A stretch of DNA of 11,252 bases from a bacterium (GTDB lineage: Bacteria > Latescibacterota > UBA2968 > UBA8231), in NCBI GenBank assembly GCA_027593305.1, contig JAQCJA010000113.1:1-11252 (forward strand), read 5' to 3'. Each line of letters opens with the position of its first letter. Position 1 is the first letter of the stretch. Below are positions 1 through 7,800 of the stretch, piece by piece. The position numbers and the translations under genes were made by a program. Below the pieces are notes generated by a model. It saw only the letters and a list, made by a program, of their open reading frames with translations, was not told the DNA's origin and did not search any database.

Positions 1-1142
1 GGGATAGCACCCCGGCGTTCCCGGCCGATCCTGTAGGCGCCACCAGGATCGGCCTGCACAACCCCCGCCAGTTCCAGGCGCAGCATTGCCTGCATGACGA
101 TTGCCGGCGCCAGACCGCTGTCGCGCGTCAGCGCATCGATATGCCGGGCGCCGGTCTCCAGCAGCTGCAGCAACCGCGCCGAATCCCCTTCGACGGCTTG
201 AATTTCTGCTGCGTTTTCGCCTGTCGTACCAGGCAGTGCGGCAGCACCGCTCTGCACGTGTGGCGGCAACAGTGCCCACAGTTCGTCGAGAATGTCCTGA
301 GCATTGCGGGCGAGGCAGGCGCCATCCCGCAACAGGGCCAGGGCACCAGCACAACTGCGATTTGTGATTTCACCCGGTACGGCAAAGACCTCGCGACTCT
401 GTTCGGCTGCACAGCGAGCCGTGATCAGCGCCCCGGAGCGCTCCGGGGCCTCGGCGACGATCACACCGAGACTGAGACCACTGATGATGCGATTGCGACG
501 GGGAAAGGAGCCTGCCTCCGGTTTGGCACCCATGGGGAGTTCGGAAACGATGGCGCCAGCGGCGAGCACGCGTTCATACAGGGCGCGATGGGCCGTCGGA
601 TAGACCACATCCACACCGCAACCCAGGACAGCGATCGTACCGCCACCTGCTTCGAGGGCACCATCGTGGGCGGCGGCGTCGATCCCCAGGGCCAGACCGC
701 TGGTGACAGTGATCCCGCGGGCGGCGAGTTCATAACCGAAACGCCGCGCCACATTCCGACCGTATGGTGAACACCGGCGGGAACCGACGATGGCAACGCC
801 CGCCGTTGGCAGCAACGGTATGCGACCACGCACGAACAGATAGGCCGGCGGATCGGGGATCTGCCGCAACAGGGCGGGATAGCGACCGTCGTGCAGAGCC
901 AGAAAGTGGGCGCCAAGGTCGGCGGCGCGCGCCAACTGAGCCGTCGCCCAGTTCTCATCGGCTCCGGTGAGGGCGGCCCCATCGGCACGCAGTCCCTCGA
1001 GGGCGGCACGAGCGGAGCCGAACTTGTGCAGCAGCGCCGCGCACCGGGCATCACCGACCCGTGGCAATCGCCGCAACTGCAGCAGGGCCAGTTGCTCGTC
1101 TGCATCCAGCGGCACGCAGGGCTCAAGCCCGACGGAACTCAT
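1..1142 (-). CDS. dprA: DNA-processing protein DprA (Smf), 3' end cut by the window edge
   Basis: DprA binds single-stranded DNA that enters the cell during natural transformation and loads RecA onto it; it acts in the cytoplasm. I translated the frame from the ATG at 1142 and it stays open for 380 codons to base 1, so the stop lies outside the window. Visible in order: an N-terminal helical/HhH-like region (about residues 15-50), then the Rossmann-like DprA core with VAIVGSRRCSPYG (116-128), TSGLALGIDAAAH (147-159), AVLGCGVDVVYP (171-182), SELPMG (200-205), FPRRNRIISGLS (213-224), and EAPERSGALITA (231-242). A probable winged-helix C-terminal domain covers about 318-375. Family members are about 360-380 residues, so almost the whole protein is here. 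The start lies 7 bases after the obg stop. No clear Shine-Dalgarno sequence is visible, so coupling to obg translation is likely (inference). With comEA and the pilus-like genes upstream it points to natural competence. Confidence 0.95.
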   Translation of the reverse strand, partial: MSSVGLEPCVPLDADEQLALLQLRRLPRVGDARCAALLHKFGSARAALEGLRADGAALTGADENWATAQLARAADLGAHFLALHDGRYPALLRQIPDPPAYLFVRGRIPLLPTAGVAIVGSRRCSPYGRNVARRFGYELAARGITVTSGLALGIDAAAHDGALEAGGGTIAVLGCGVDVVYPTAHRALYERVLAAGAIVSELPMGAKPEAGSFPRRNRIISGLSLGVIVAEAPERSGALITARCAAEQSREVFAVPGEITNRSCAGALALLRDGACLARNAQDILDELWALLPPHVQSGAAALPGTTGENAAEIQAVEGDSARLLQLLETGARHIDALTRDSGLAPAIVMQAMLRLELAGVVQADPGGAYRIGRERRGAI

Positions 1143-1149
1143 GTGCCGA

Positions 1150-2187
1150 TCATGACCGGCTGGTGATGACACGATCCTCAATGCCATCCGGTTCCCGTAC
1201 GGCACGGTCCTCGATGACACGCTGGCCGAGCCAGATCAGCAGTTCTCGCAGTCCATGGCCACTTACCGAGGAAATCAGGAAGCAGGGCGCATCGCCGGCG
1301 CCGGGCGGCGCGGGGGGGGCCTCGGGATCGGGCCCGAGCAAGTCGGCTTTGGTCCAGGCGACTGCAAACGGTTTTTCCAGCAGTCCCGGTTCGAACTGGC
1401 GCAACTCATCACGCAGCGCCTGAAACTGCTTCTCCGGTGACTCGTCGGTGGACTCGAGTGTGAACAGCAGCACACGGGTCCGCTCGATATGTTTCAGGAA
1501 GCGAACTCCCAGCCCCTTGCCCTCGTGAGCGCCTTCGATCAAACCGGGCAGATCGGCCATGACAAAACTGTCGTAGTCGCCGAACCGCACGATCCCGAGA
1601 TTGGGCTGCAGCGTGGTAAAGGGATAGTCGGCGATTTTCGGATGGGCCGCCGACAGGCGTGACAGCAAGGTCGACTTACCGGCGTTGGGGAAGCCCACGA
1701 GTCCCACGTCGGCAAGCAACTTCAGCTCGAAACGGACGAAACGCTCCGCCGCCGGCCCACCCGCATCAGCACGACGCGGGGCCTGGTGGGTTGCCGTCGC
1801 GAAGCGGGCGTTGCCCCGGCCACCCCTGCCGCCTTTCAACAGCACGAACTCATCCCCTGCCTTGACGAGATCGGCAATGAACTCGCCCGTCTTTTCATCA
1901 CGCACCACCGTGCCGGGTGGCACCCGCAGAACGGCATCCTGACCCCGAGCACCCGTAAGGTCCTTGCCCTTGCCGTGGCCGCCGCGATCGGCGGCGATGC
2001 GCGATTTGTACCGATAGTCAACCAGAGTCGACAGATTGGCATCGGCCCGCAGGATGACCGCACCACCGTCGCCACCGTTGCCGCCATCCGGGCCACCATT
2101 GGGGATATACTTCTCACGACGAAAACTCATACATCCGTCGCCGCCGGCGCCAGATTTCACCAGGACCGTGACTTCGTCTATGAACAT
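1150..2187 (-). CDS. obg: Obg/CgtA ribosome-assembly GTPase
   Basis: Obg is an essential GTPase that associates with the large ribosomal subunit and links its maturation to growth and stress signals. The 345-residue product shows the glycine-rich Obg fold at 1-158 (GAGGDGC at 13-19, GGPDGGNGGDGG at 31-42, GGRGGRGNARFA at 119-130). The GTPase domain follows: G1 GFPNAGKS (165-172), G2 around DYPFTT (187-192), G3 DLPG (212-215), G4 TKAD (279-282) and G5 SSVSG (306-310). G4 carries threonine instead of the usual asparagine, a variation seen in some Obg proteins. The C-terminal OCT extension found in some Firmicutes is absent. The frame is open further upstream to 2274, but that would overlap coaD. 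The ATG at 2187 begins the conserved MFIDEV sequence and has GAGAGG four bases upstream, so I chose it. A short proline/alanine-rich insert (about 284-298) follows G4. Confidence 0.97.
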   Translation of the reverse strand: MFIDEVTVLVKSGAGGDGCMSFRREKYIPNGGPDGGNGGDGGAVILRADANLSTLVDYRYKSRIAADRGGHGKGKDLTGARGQDAVLRVPPGTVVRDEKTGEFIADLVKAGDEFVLLKGGRGGRGNARFATATHQAPRRADAGGPAAERFVRFELKLLADVGLVGFPNAGKSTLLSRLSAAHPKIADYPFTTLQPNLGIVRFGDYDSFVMADLPGLIEGAHEGKGLGVRFLKHIERTRVLLFTLESTDESPEKQFQALRDELRQFEPGLLEKPFAVAWTKADLLGPDPEAPPAPPGAGDAPCFLISSVSGHGLRELLIWLGQRVIEDRAVREPDGIEDRVITSRS

Positions 2188-2191
2188 GGGG

Positions 2192-2197
2192 CCTCTC
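2192..2197 (-). promoter_or_regulatory. Ribosome binding site of obg
   Basis: GAGAGG lies four bases before the ATG at 2187. It decides for this start against the longer open frame reaching 2274, which would overlap coaD and add 29 residues unlike the family. Confidence 0.7.
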
Positions 2198-2206
2198 GCA
2201 TATGGA

Positions 2207-2686
2207 TCAATGGTTGAAACGCGCCCGCAGGCGCGCCTCAACGACGGGGGGAACGAAACGACTGACGTCACCACCGTGTTCGGCGATCTGCTTCACCGTC
2301 GAGGATCGCAGAAACATGTACTCAGCGCTCGTCATCAAGTAGACTGTATCGAAATCTTCCCACAGGCTTCGGTTCGTCAGTGCCATGCTGAACTCGGCTT
2401 CGAAGTCGGTTACCGCACGCAAACCGCGCACGGCCTGACGGATGCCATGCTTGCGTGCATAGTCAACCAGCAGCCCTGTGGTCGTGTCGACCTCAACCTG
2501 GGGCCACCTGGAGATCACTTCCCGCACCATCGCCAGGTTCTCCTCGACGGTGAACAATGAACTCTTGCCGGGATTGACCGCAAGCAGAACAATGAGCCCA
2601 TCATACATGTCCAGAGCCCGCTCGATGATATTGAGATGCCCCAGGGTGATGGGATCGAAACTGCCTGGGTAGATGGCTCGGTTCAT
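2207..2686 (-). CDS. coaD: Phosphopantetheine adenylyltransferase (PPAT)
   Basis: CoaD carries out the penultimate step of coenzyme A synthesis: ATP plus 4'-phosphopantetheine gives dephospho-CoA and pyrophosphate, in the cytoplasm. The 159-residue product has the usual family length. It shows the nucleotidyltransferase signature YPGSFDPITLGH (6-17) with the nucleotide-binding TxGH at 14-17, then RGLRAVTDFEAE (88-98) and TSAEYMFLRSSTVKQIA (119-135), followed by GGDVSRFVP (138-146). Nothing essential appears to be missing. The gene starts 11 bases after the stop of the pilN/O-like gene and ends 19 bases before obg, so it sits inside the run of co-directional genes. A strong AGGAGG ribosome binding site overlaps the preceding stop codon. 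Its function has no direct link to the pilus or competence genes; it looks like a housekeeping gene carried in the same transcription unit. Confidence 0.98.
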   Translation of the reverse strand: MNRAIYPGSFDPITLGHLNIIERALDMYDGLIVLLAVNPGKSSLFTVEENLAMVREVISRWPQVEVDTTTGLLVDYARKHGIRQAVRGLRAVTDFEAEFSMALTNRSLWEDFDTVYLMTSAEYMFLRSSTVKQIAEHGGDVSRFVPPVVEARLRARFNH

Positions 2687-2692
2687 CGGCTC

Positions 2693-2698
2693 CCTCCT
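2693..2698 (-). promoter_or_regulatory. Ribosome binding site of coaD, overlapping the preceding stop
   Basis: A perfect AGGAGG stands six bases before the coaD ATG. Its first base belongs to the TGA stop of the upstream gene (2700-2698), which suggests translational coupling within a single message. Confidence 0.85.
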
Positions 2699-3516
2699 CA
2701 GGGGGACTCCCTGACGATGATGTCGAGGGAGAGGGTGATAGGACTGTGGAAGCCTGCAACCTGGCTGCGGACGACGGCAAGACGGGCCATGCGAATCCGG
2801 GCATCGTGCGCCGCTAGAGATTGCACGAGGCGAGCCACCGCCGCCGCGGATCCCGCCGCCGTCAGATCGGCCTGATACACATGGAGGCCATCGACAGTCG
2901 GTGCGCTCTGTGGCGAGGTGATCACCACCGACTGCAGGCCACTTTCGGCAGCCTCCCCCTCCACCACGGCGAGGAGTTGCAGGGCCTCAGCCGGAGCCAG
3001 TGCCGACTGCGCGCCACCTGCAGGTGAGACCAACCTGCCCGTGAGCCGGCAGTGTACCTGGTCACTTTCTGCGGCGGACCACTTCGTTCCACGCAGCTGT
3101 GACACGTGCGGCTGCAGGGACTCCAGGAGCTGTGCCAACTCGACTGTGGCATCCAGTTGTCCCTCGAGGACGAACGCGCCATTGGCCTCGATCGTCAGCG
3201 AGCGAATGTCCACCGCTGTCGACATCTGTGCCACCATCAGCAGGAATCCCCCGGCAACCTGGCTGCTCACCGGCAGATCCGCAGCCATCGTCACCAGGGG
3301 CACTGCAACGATGTCAGGCGTCGGCTCAACTGCCACGGGAATCGCTGGCGGAACGGGCAGCGCCGCAGACCATCGGTCCCAGAACGAATGTAACGGGACT
3401 CTTCTGTCGAGAGTGTACAGCGCGCCGCCGAAAGCGGCGAACGCCAGGGCCAGACCGAGGCCGATGCCCAGCCACCGGTAGCGTGCGACCCGCTGCTGCA
3501 GATCGATGCGGATCAT
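2698..3516 (-). CDS. Bitopic membrane protein resembling a PilN-PilO fusion
   Basis: I infer a role in the inner-membrane assembly platform of a type IV pilus or competence pseudopilus; sequence similarity is weak and this rests partly on context. The 272-residue product begins MIRIDLQQR, close to the MIRINLL start of many PilN proteins, and has one membrane span at about 15-36, preceded by arginines (cytoplasmic N-terminus, periplasmic bulk). A proline/valine-rich linker (52-75) follows. Two alpha/beta units can then be seen: about 85-160 (SLTIEANGAFVLEGQLDA, then a helix with LAQLLESL), as in PilN, and about 175-268 (LQLLAVVEGEAAESGL, then LHVYQADLTAAGS, then VARLVQSL and PITLSLDIIV), as in PilO. 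PilN and PilO are usually separate proteins of about 180-210 residues. The gene follows the PilM-like gene by nine bases, the order expected for pilM-pilN-pilO. No PilP or PilQ gene follows; coaD comes next. It could also be an unrelated secretion-platform protein. Confidence 0.6.
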   Translation of the reverse strand: MIRIDLQQRVARYRWLGIGLGLALAFAAFGGALYTLDRRVPLHSFWDRWSAALPVPPAIPVAVEPTPDIVAVPLVTMAADLPVSSQVAGGFLLMVAQMSTAVDIRSLTIEANGAFVLEGQLDATVELAQLLESLQPHVSQLRGTKWSAAESDQVHCRLTGRLVSPAGGAQSALAPAEALQLLAVVEGEAAESGLQSVVITSPQSAPTVDGLHVYQADLTAAGSAAAVARLVQSLAAHDARIRMARLAVVRSQVAGFHSPITLSLDIIVRESP

Positions 3517-3525
3517 ATGCCCATC

Positions 3526-4422
3526 TCAGGCATCGGCCAGGCCGCGGACGGCCAACCCCACGGCGACGGTGTAGGCCCGCGGTGGCACCCTGGAAGTGTC
3601 CAGTGTCCGGCGTACGGAATCGGCCACCGACAGGCCTGCAAAAGGATCGATCTCGGCTACATGGTCGATTCCATCCAACCCGGCGCCGCCGTTGACGGCA
3701 CCACCAGGACCGGCGAGCCAGACGCGCGCCACGGCTTCATTTACTTCCAATTCCGCCCGCAGCAGGGCGGTGATCCCATCGGTCGCGGTGGACTCGTCGA
3801 GGTTCCAACTATGCTCACCCTCATAGGTGCCGTTGCGTAGCAGCACCGCCCGTCCACTGTTGCCGTCATCCTGCACCACAACTTCGACGCCCCCCCCCCC
3901 GGTACCGGAGTTTTCCAGAGCATTACACAGAGCGAAGGAGGCCATGTCGAAGCCGGGCGTGCCGAGGCGGGCCTGATGGCACAGCACCCGGTACAGATCG
4001 AGAATCTGCCGGCGCACGGCGATGAAGAAACCATGACGAGCTGTCACCAGAGTATCCACGACGTACTCATCGATGTCGGCTCCCAGCAACTGCTCCGCCT
4101 CCCAGAGCAGGTGTTCACGGGTCGCGCCGTCCGCATGCGGCAGAACGAATCGACGTTTGATGAAACAGGTCGTGCCGGACAGCGCAAAGTATGGCCGCGC
4201 CACATCGATACCGCCACGGTGCAGCACGCGCAGAGCCTCGACCACCAGTGTTCTGGTCTCGTCATCAGCGAGCGACTCCGGCATCGTCAGGGTACGTTCC
4301 AGACGCACGAGGGTGCAGCGCGCCAGCGATACCCGTTGTTCGCGACGCGACAGCTGAACGACGTAGATGCCGTCAGGCGCCACGTGGATCCCGGTGCAAT
4401 GAGTGGTGGAGGAACGAAGCAC
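3526..4422 (-). CDS. PilM-like actin-fold protein (pilus/competence assembly), contains a poly-G tract
   Basis: PilM is a cytoplasmic actin-like protein that binds the N-terminus of PilN and forms the base of the type IV pilus alignment complex. The 298-residue product shows the PilM pattern: GIHVAPDGIYVVQLSR near the N-terminus (11-26), FIKRRFVLP (87-95), LLWEAEQLLGADIDEY (105-120), FFIAVRRQILDLY (132-144), GFDMASFALCNALE (157-170), and AYTVAVGLAVRGL (283-295) at the C-terminus. PilM proteins are usually about 350 residues, so this one is short. The first nucleotide-binding loop, normally of the form GIDIGSSS, lacks the aspartate and the small-residue run, so nucleotide binding may be lost (inference). 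The start is GTG, five bases after GAAGG. Codons 175-178 contain eleven G in a row, a possible slippage site. The gene is 24 bases after the comEA-like gene and nine before the pilN/O-like gene. I assign the family with fair confidence; the exact machine (pilus, competence or secretion) is open. Confidence 0.75.
   Translation of the reverse strand: MLRSSTTHCTGIHVAPDGIYVVQLSRREQRVSLARCTLVRLERTLTMPESLADDETRTLVVEALRVLHRGGIDVARPYFALSGTTCFIKRRFVLPHADGATREHLLWEAEQLLGADIDEYVVDTLVTARHGFFIAVRRQILDLYRVLCHQARLGTPGFDMASFALCNALENSGTGGGGVEVVVQDDGNSGRAVLLRNGTYEGEHSWNLDESTATDGITALLRAELEVNEAVARVWLAGPGGAVNGGAGLDGIDHVAEIDPFAGLSVADSVRRTLDTSRVPPRAYTVAVGLAVRGLADA
3890..3900 (-). repeat. Poly-G (11) homopolymer in the PilM-like coding sequence
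   Basis: The plus strand shows eleven C in a row, read as eleven G in the gene (codons 175-178, glycines). At this length the reading frame is intact. With ten G the frame would run to a stop at 3741-3743; with twelve G it would meet TGA about nine codons on. Both would remove the C-terminal half of the actin fold. Tracts of this length are known to slip during replication in phase-variable genes of other bacteria; whether this one does is inference. Confidence 0.9.
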
Positions 4423-4427
4423 GGCAA

Positions 4428-4432
4428 CCTTC
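4428..4432 (-). promoter_or_regulatory. Ribosome binding site supporting a GTG start
   Basis: GAAGG precedes the GTG at 4422 by five bases (spacer TTGCC). It supports this start for the PilM-like gene; the next methionine in the frame is residue 47, past the first conserved motif. Confidence 0.65.
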
Positions 4433-4446
4433 GGTGAAAGGATATT

Positions 4447-4818
4447 TCAGTCTGTCGATACGAGCGTACGCAGTCGCGCCACGGTCGCCGCACCGATCCC
4501 GCGCACGTGGCGCAGATCATCAACCGAAGCAAATGGCCCATGCGTCTGGCGATATTCGACAATGGCCGCCGCCGTTTTCGGGCCGATGTGCGGCAGCTCC
4601 TGCAGGCGCTCTGCATCGGCCCGGTTGAGCGACAGTGGCCCTGCTGCCTCAATTGCCGTCGAGTCCTGCACCGGTATCGCTACAGCAGCAGCAACCACGT
4701 GAAAGTCCTCGAACTGTTCTGCCTTGAAGTGGTCGACAATGGCAACGGCGGTACCCAGCAGCAGCGTGCCGCTGAGGAACAGGACCGCCACCGCTTCCTG
4801 ACGGTTGAGATCGATCAA
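4447..4818 (-). CDS. comEA: ComEA-like helix-hairpin-helix DNA receptor, membrane-anchored
   Basis: ComEA binds double-stranded DNA in the periplasm and helps pull it into the cell during natural transformation. The 123-residue product has a short basic N-terminus, one hydrophobic segment (about residues 8-28) that can act as a signal anchor, a linker rich in alanine and valine, and the paired HhH region. This begins SLNRADAERLQELPHIG (63-79), with the first hairpin PHIGPKTAAAIVEYR (76-90) and the second RGIGAATVARLR (106-117). The motif NxAxxxxLxxLPxIG...A..I..YR is the standard ComEA signature. The start is TTG, supported by GAGGGG six bases upstream. The gene begins 24 bases after the sprA stop and is followed 24 bases later by the PilM-like gene. 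Small HhH proteins of this type also exist without a proven uptake role, but dprA and pilus-like genes in the same cluster favour competence. Confidence 0.85.
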   Translation of the reverse strand: MIDLNRQEAVAVLFLSGTLLLGTAVAIVDHFKAEQFEDFHVVAAAVAIPVQDSTAIEAAGPLSLNRADAERLQELPHIGPKTAAAIVEYRQTHGPFASVDDLRHVRGIGAATVARLRTLVSTD

Positions 4819-4824
4819 GATAAG

Positions 4825-4830
4825 CCCCTC
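4825..4830 (-). promoter_or_regulatory. Ribosome binding site supporting a TTG start of the comEA-like gene
   Basis: GAGGGG stands six bases (CTTATC) before the TTG at 4818. The only other early start would be a GTG at codon 10, inside the membrane segment and without the basic residues in front, so the TTG is preferred. Confidence 0.7.
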
Positions 4831-4842
4831 GTTGCCGGACGC

Positions 4843-7800
4843 CTACCTGAAGGTCACAGTACCCGACATGCGCACCTCGCGGACCTTCCGGGTCTTCTCA
4901 GAAATGTTGTTGCGATCGTTCTCGATGCTGATCGCCCCCTCTCCGCGAAAGGTCTCGCTGAAACTGTAGGTTGCGCGCAGTTGTGCGTCCCAGCGCTCGT
5001 TCGAGGAGATGGGCACGAGCTTTTCATCGCCAGTGGCGCTCTCGCGGGTCTGCGAGCTCATATTGATCTGGAAATTCAGATCAATGCTGGACTTGAGCTT
5101 GCCGAAAAAAGGCAATTCCCGGGGGCGCAGCTTGTACCGCGTATCGAAAGTCGTCGTTGTTTTGGAATTGCGGCCACTGCCGCGCAAAGGCGGCTTGTGA
5201 TGGACGACAACGGTCGAATCGGATCGATCGGTGATCTCGAAATCAAGATCTTCACTGGTGGTGCTCGACAGTTCTATGCGCGTCGTCGGACCAATGCGCC
5301 ACTGCCCGGTCCATGTAGCGCGCCATTCGGTGGCCACCCCTTCGCGGATCAGATTGGACGGATCGAGGCTCCCCTCGGCCTGCGATGATCTGGTTTCCTC
5401 GTAGCGCATGTTTACCTGTGCGCTGTTGAGATACCGGCGCAGGCCCCAGACGCGGTCGGCTCGCCCCCAGTTGACGATGACACTCGGATAGGTCTGCGAC
5501 TGTTCGACGCGCAGGCGGTCCTGTGTGCTGCCGGATCGCCGTGACACCTGATCCTTGAAACTGGGTTTGACGCTGAACCCCATCGGCAGGCGCAGACCGC
5601 TGCTCAGGTCCGTGTTCGTGCTGCGGCTCCAACTGTCCTGCTGTGTGAGGCCCACACCCCGCTGGGCGACGCGAAGGCTGTCATCGAGGCCCAGCTGGAA
5701 GGCCAGAGCCGGACGCTGAACGAGGTTGAAGTTGCGTGCCTCCGTACTGCGGCGCCACGAATAGGAAAGGGGCTCGACATAGTCACTGGTGAAATACAAG
5801 AACCGGCGTGCGAAGAAGGGCTGCGCCTCTTTCCTGTCGTCCTTGTTGGTTGTCGCTTTGGGTGCGGCATCGGTCGCGGCGGCGTTGGCTGCATCGGTGT
5901 TGGCTGCATCGGTGTTGGCTGCATCGGTGTTGGCTGCATCGGTGTTGGCTGCGGCAGGGGCTGCGGCAGGGGTCCGTCGCGCGGGACGCTTCTTGAGACC
6001 CGGTGACCCAATCGCCTTGAGAACATCGGGAAGGCGCAGACTGATCCGGGAGGACAGGGTGTTCTTGGTGCTCGTATCAAGCGTCTGAATGACCCTGTTG
6101 ATGCCGCCCGCGGTGTCGATCAGTGACGCCTGCTGTCGGCGTCGGGGATCCGAATCTTCCTCGTAGTCAGCCTGGAACGTGAATGTCGGATCGAGCCAAC
6201 GTACGACGCGCAACTGCACCTTCACATCGGCGCGCTGATTGCGCTTGACCTCGCGGCCAAAGGCGAAGTGGGACGGGTTATACAGTTTCCGCAGGTCGCG
6301 ATCGACGGCCAGGCTGTAGTCCCCGGACAGCGAGCGCAGTGGGCTCACCTTGGTCGAATACGACTCCTTCAGGGAAAAGTCCTCGTTGAAGGTGGTGTCG
6401 ATCTGACCGACCCGCCAGTTGGCACTCTCCTGTCGGTTCACATTCAGCGAATAGCTCGCCGTGGTCGGCAGCGGGCTCAGTTCCGATTTGCGCAGAGACG
6501 GTGGCACAAACTCCGGCATCCAGCCCAGGTAGGCGATACGCGGAGCGGGCAGGGGCATGCTATAGCCGAAGGCCAGACTCTGCGTATCGCGGTCGTTCAC
6601 CGGCGTCACCGGCGACAGGCCGCGGTTGCGTGTCTGAGACATACGCAGGTTCATCTGGTCCAGCGTCCAGCGCGTGATCATGTTCTTGCCGCCACGCGAC
6701 TTGCTGATGGAAAACTCGACGAACTCCTTGGAGTTCACCGACCGCTGCAAGTCCTTCTCGCTCGACGGCAGTTCGACGTCAGAATTTGGGCCAAACCGGG
6801 GCAGACTCTGGTCACGGTTGTAGGCGTATTTGACCGGGATCGTGAATCCCCAGGTGCCGGGAAGGACCTTGTGCAGATTCGTCGTCGTCGACAGCGATGT
6901 CGACAGGTCGGCGCTGCGTCGTTCCGTGTTGGCCAGAGTACGGAAGTCTTCCTGTTGCAGGTTGACGGTGGCGTCGACATCCATGAAATCGGCCAGTTGC
7001 GCATTGACCCGTCCGTAGGCGGCCATCCCCGGGTTGTTGCGCGCCCCATCGAGGCGCAGTTCATCGGCGTAGACCAGCGCTGTCAATTCCTGCACGTCGC
7101 CACGGTTGCGCAGTCCAAGGGTCAACTGGCGCACCTGCTGCATGGACGGATTGCCGCGTACACGATAGACAGCGGGAGCCCCGTGGCGGACGCGGGGATC
7201 TGCGATGACGGTATCGAGCTGCGTCAGCCGCATGCCGCTGCTGTCCACCCGGCCCAGCTGCAATGCAGCCTTCAATTGCGCCATTTCGAGCAGGTCCATG
7301 TCGATTTCGTTGCGCGGGTCCCAGCCGACAAACACCCGCGTCGCATACTCGTAGTAGTTGAGTGAGTCGGCGCCGAAGCGCAGAAAGAGCTCGAGATCAC
7401 TCGAGTCCGGTTGAGGAGAGTAGACCGCATTTGAGTCGCCGTGAACGAACATTTTCAGGCGGGTGTATTTGGTGTAGTCAGCATTGCGTGTCAGCACTTT
7501 TGTCGCCGCCGCCTGGTGACCGGCATCAAGTTCGGTGACGTCCAGCACCAGTGCCTGTTCGCGCTCGCGCACGCCGGAGGTAAGGCGATTGACCTTGACG
7601 CCCGGTGGCTGGCGGTAGCTCTGGTTCTCATCCGTGCCGACGACGGTAACGTTGAAGGCCTCATTCTGTGAGACCACGGTGGCGTCATCATACAGGCGCG
7701 TCACGCCGTCCTCCTGCCACTCATTGCCGATGATCTCCATCTGCGCAATCTCGACGCTGGCCGTATCGCCGAAGGCCTTGTCAGTGATCAGTGCAATACG

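Noticed and set aside
141..770. Plus-strand open frame of 209 codons and minus-strand frame 461-1126 of 221 codons.
   Set aside because: They overlap dprA in other frames; the dprA frame carries the conserved Rossmann-like motifs, the others carry none.
2188..2274. A longer obg beginning at 2274.
   Set aside because: It would overlap the end of coaD, add 29 residues unlike the family, and ignore the ribosome binding site just before the ATG at 2187.
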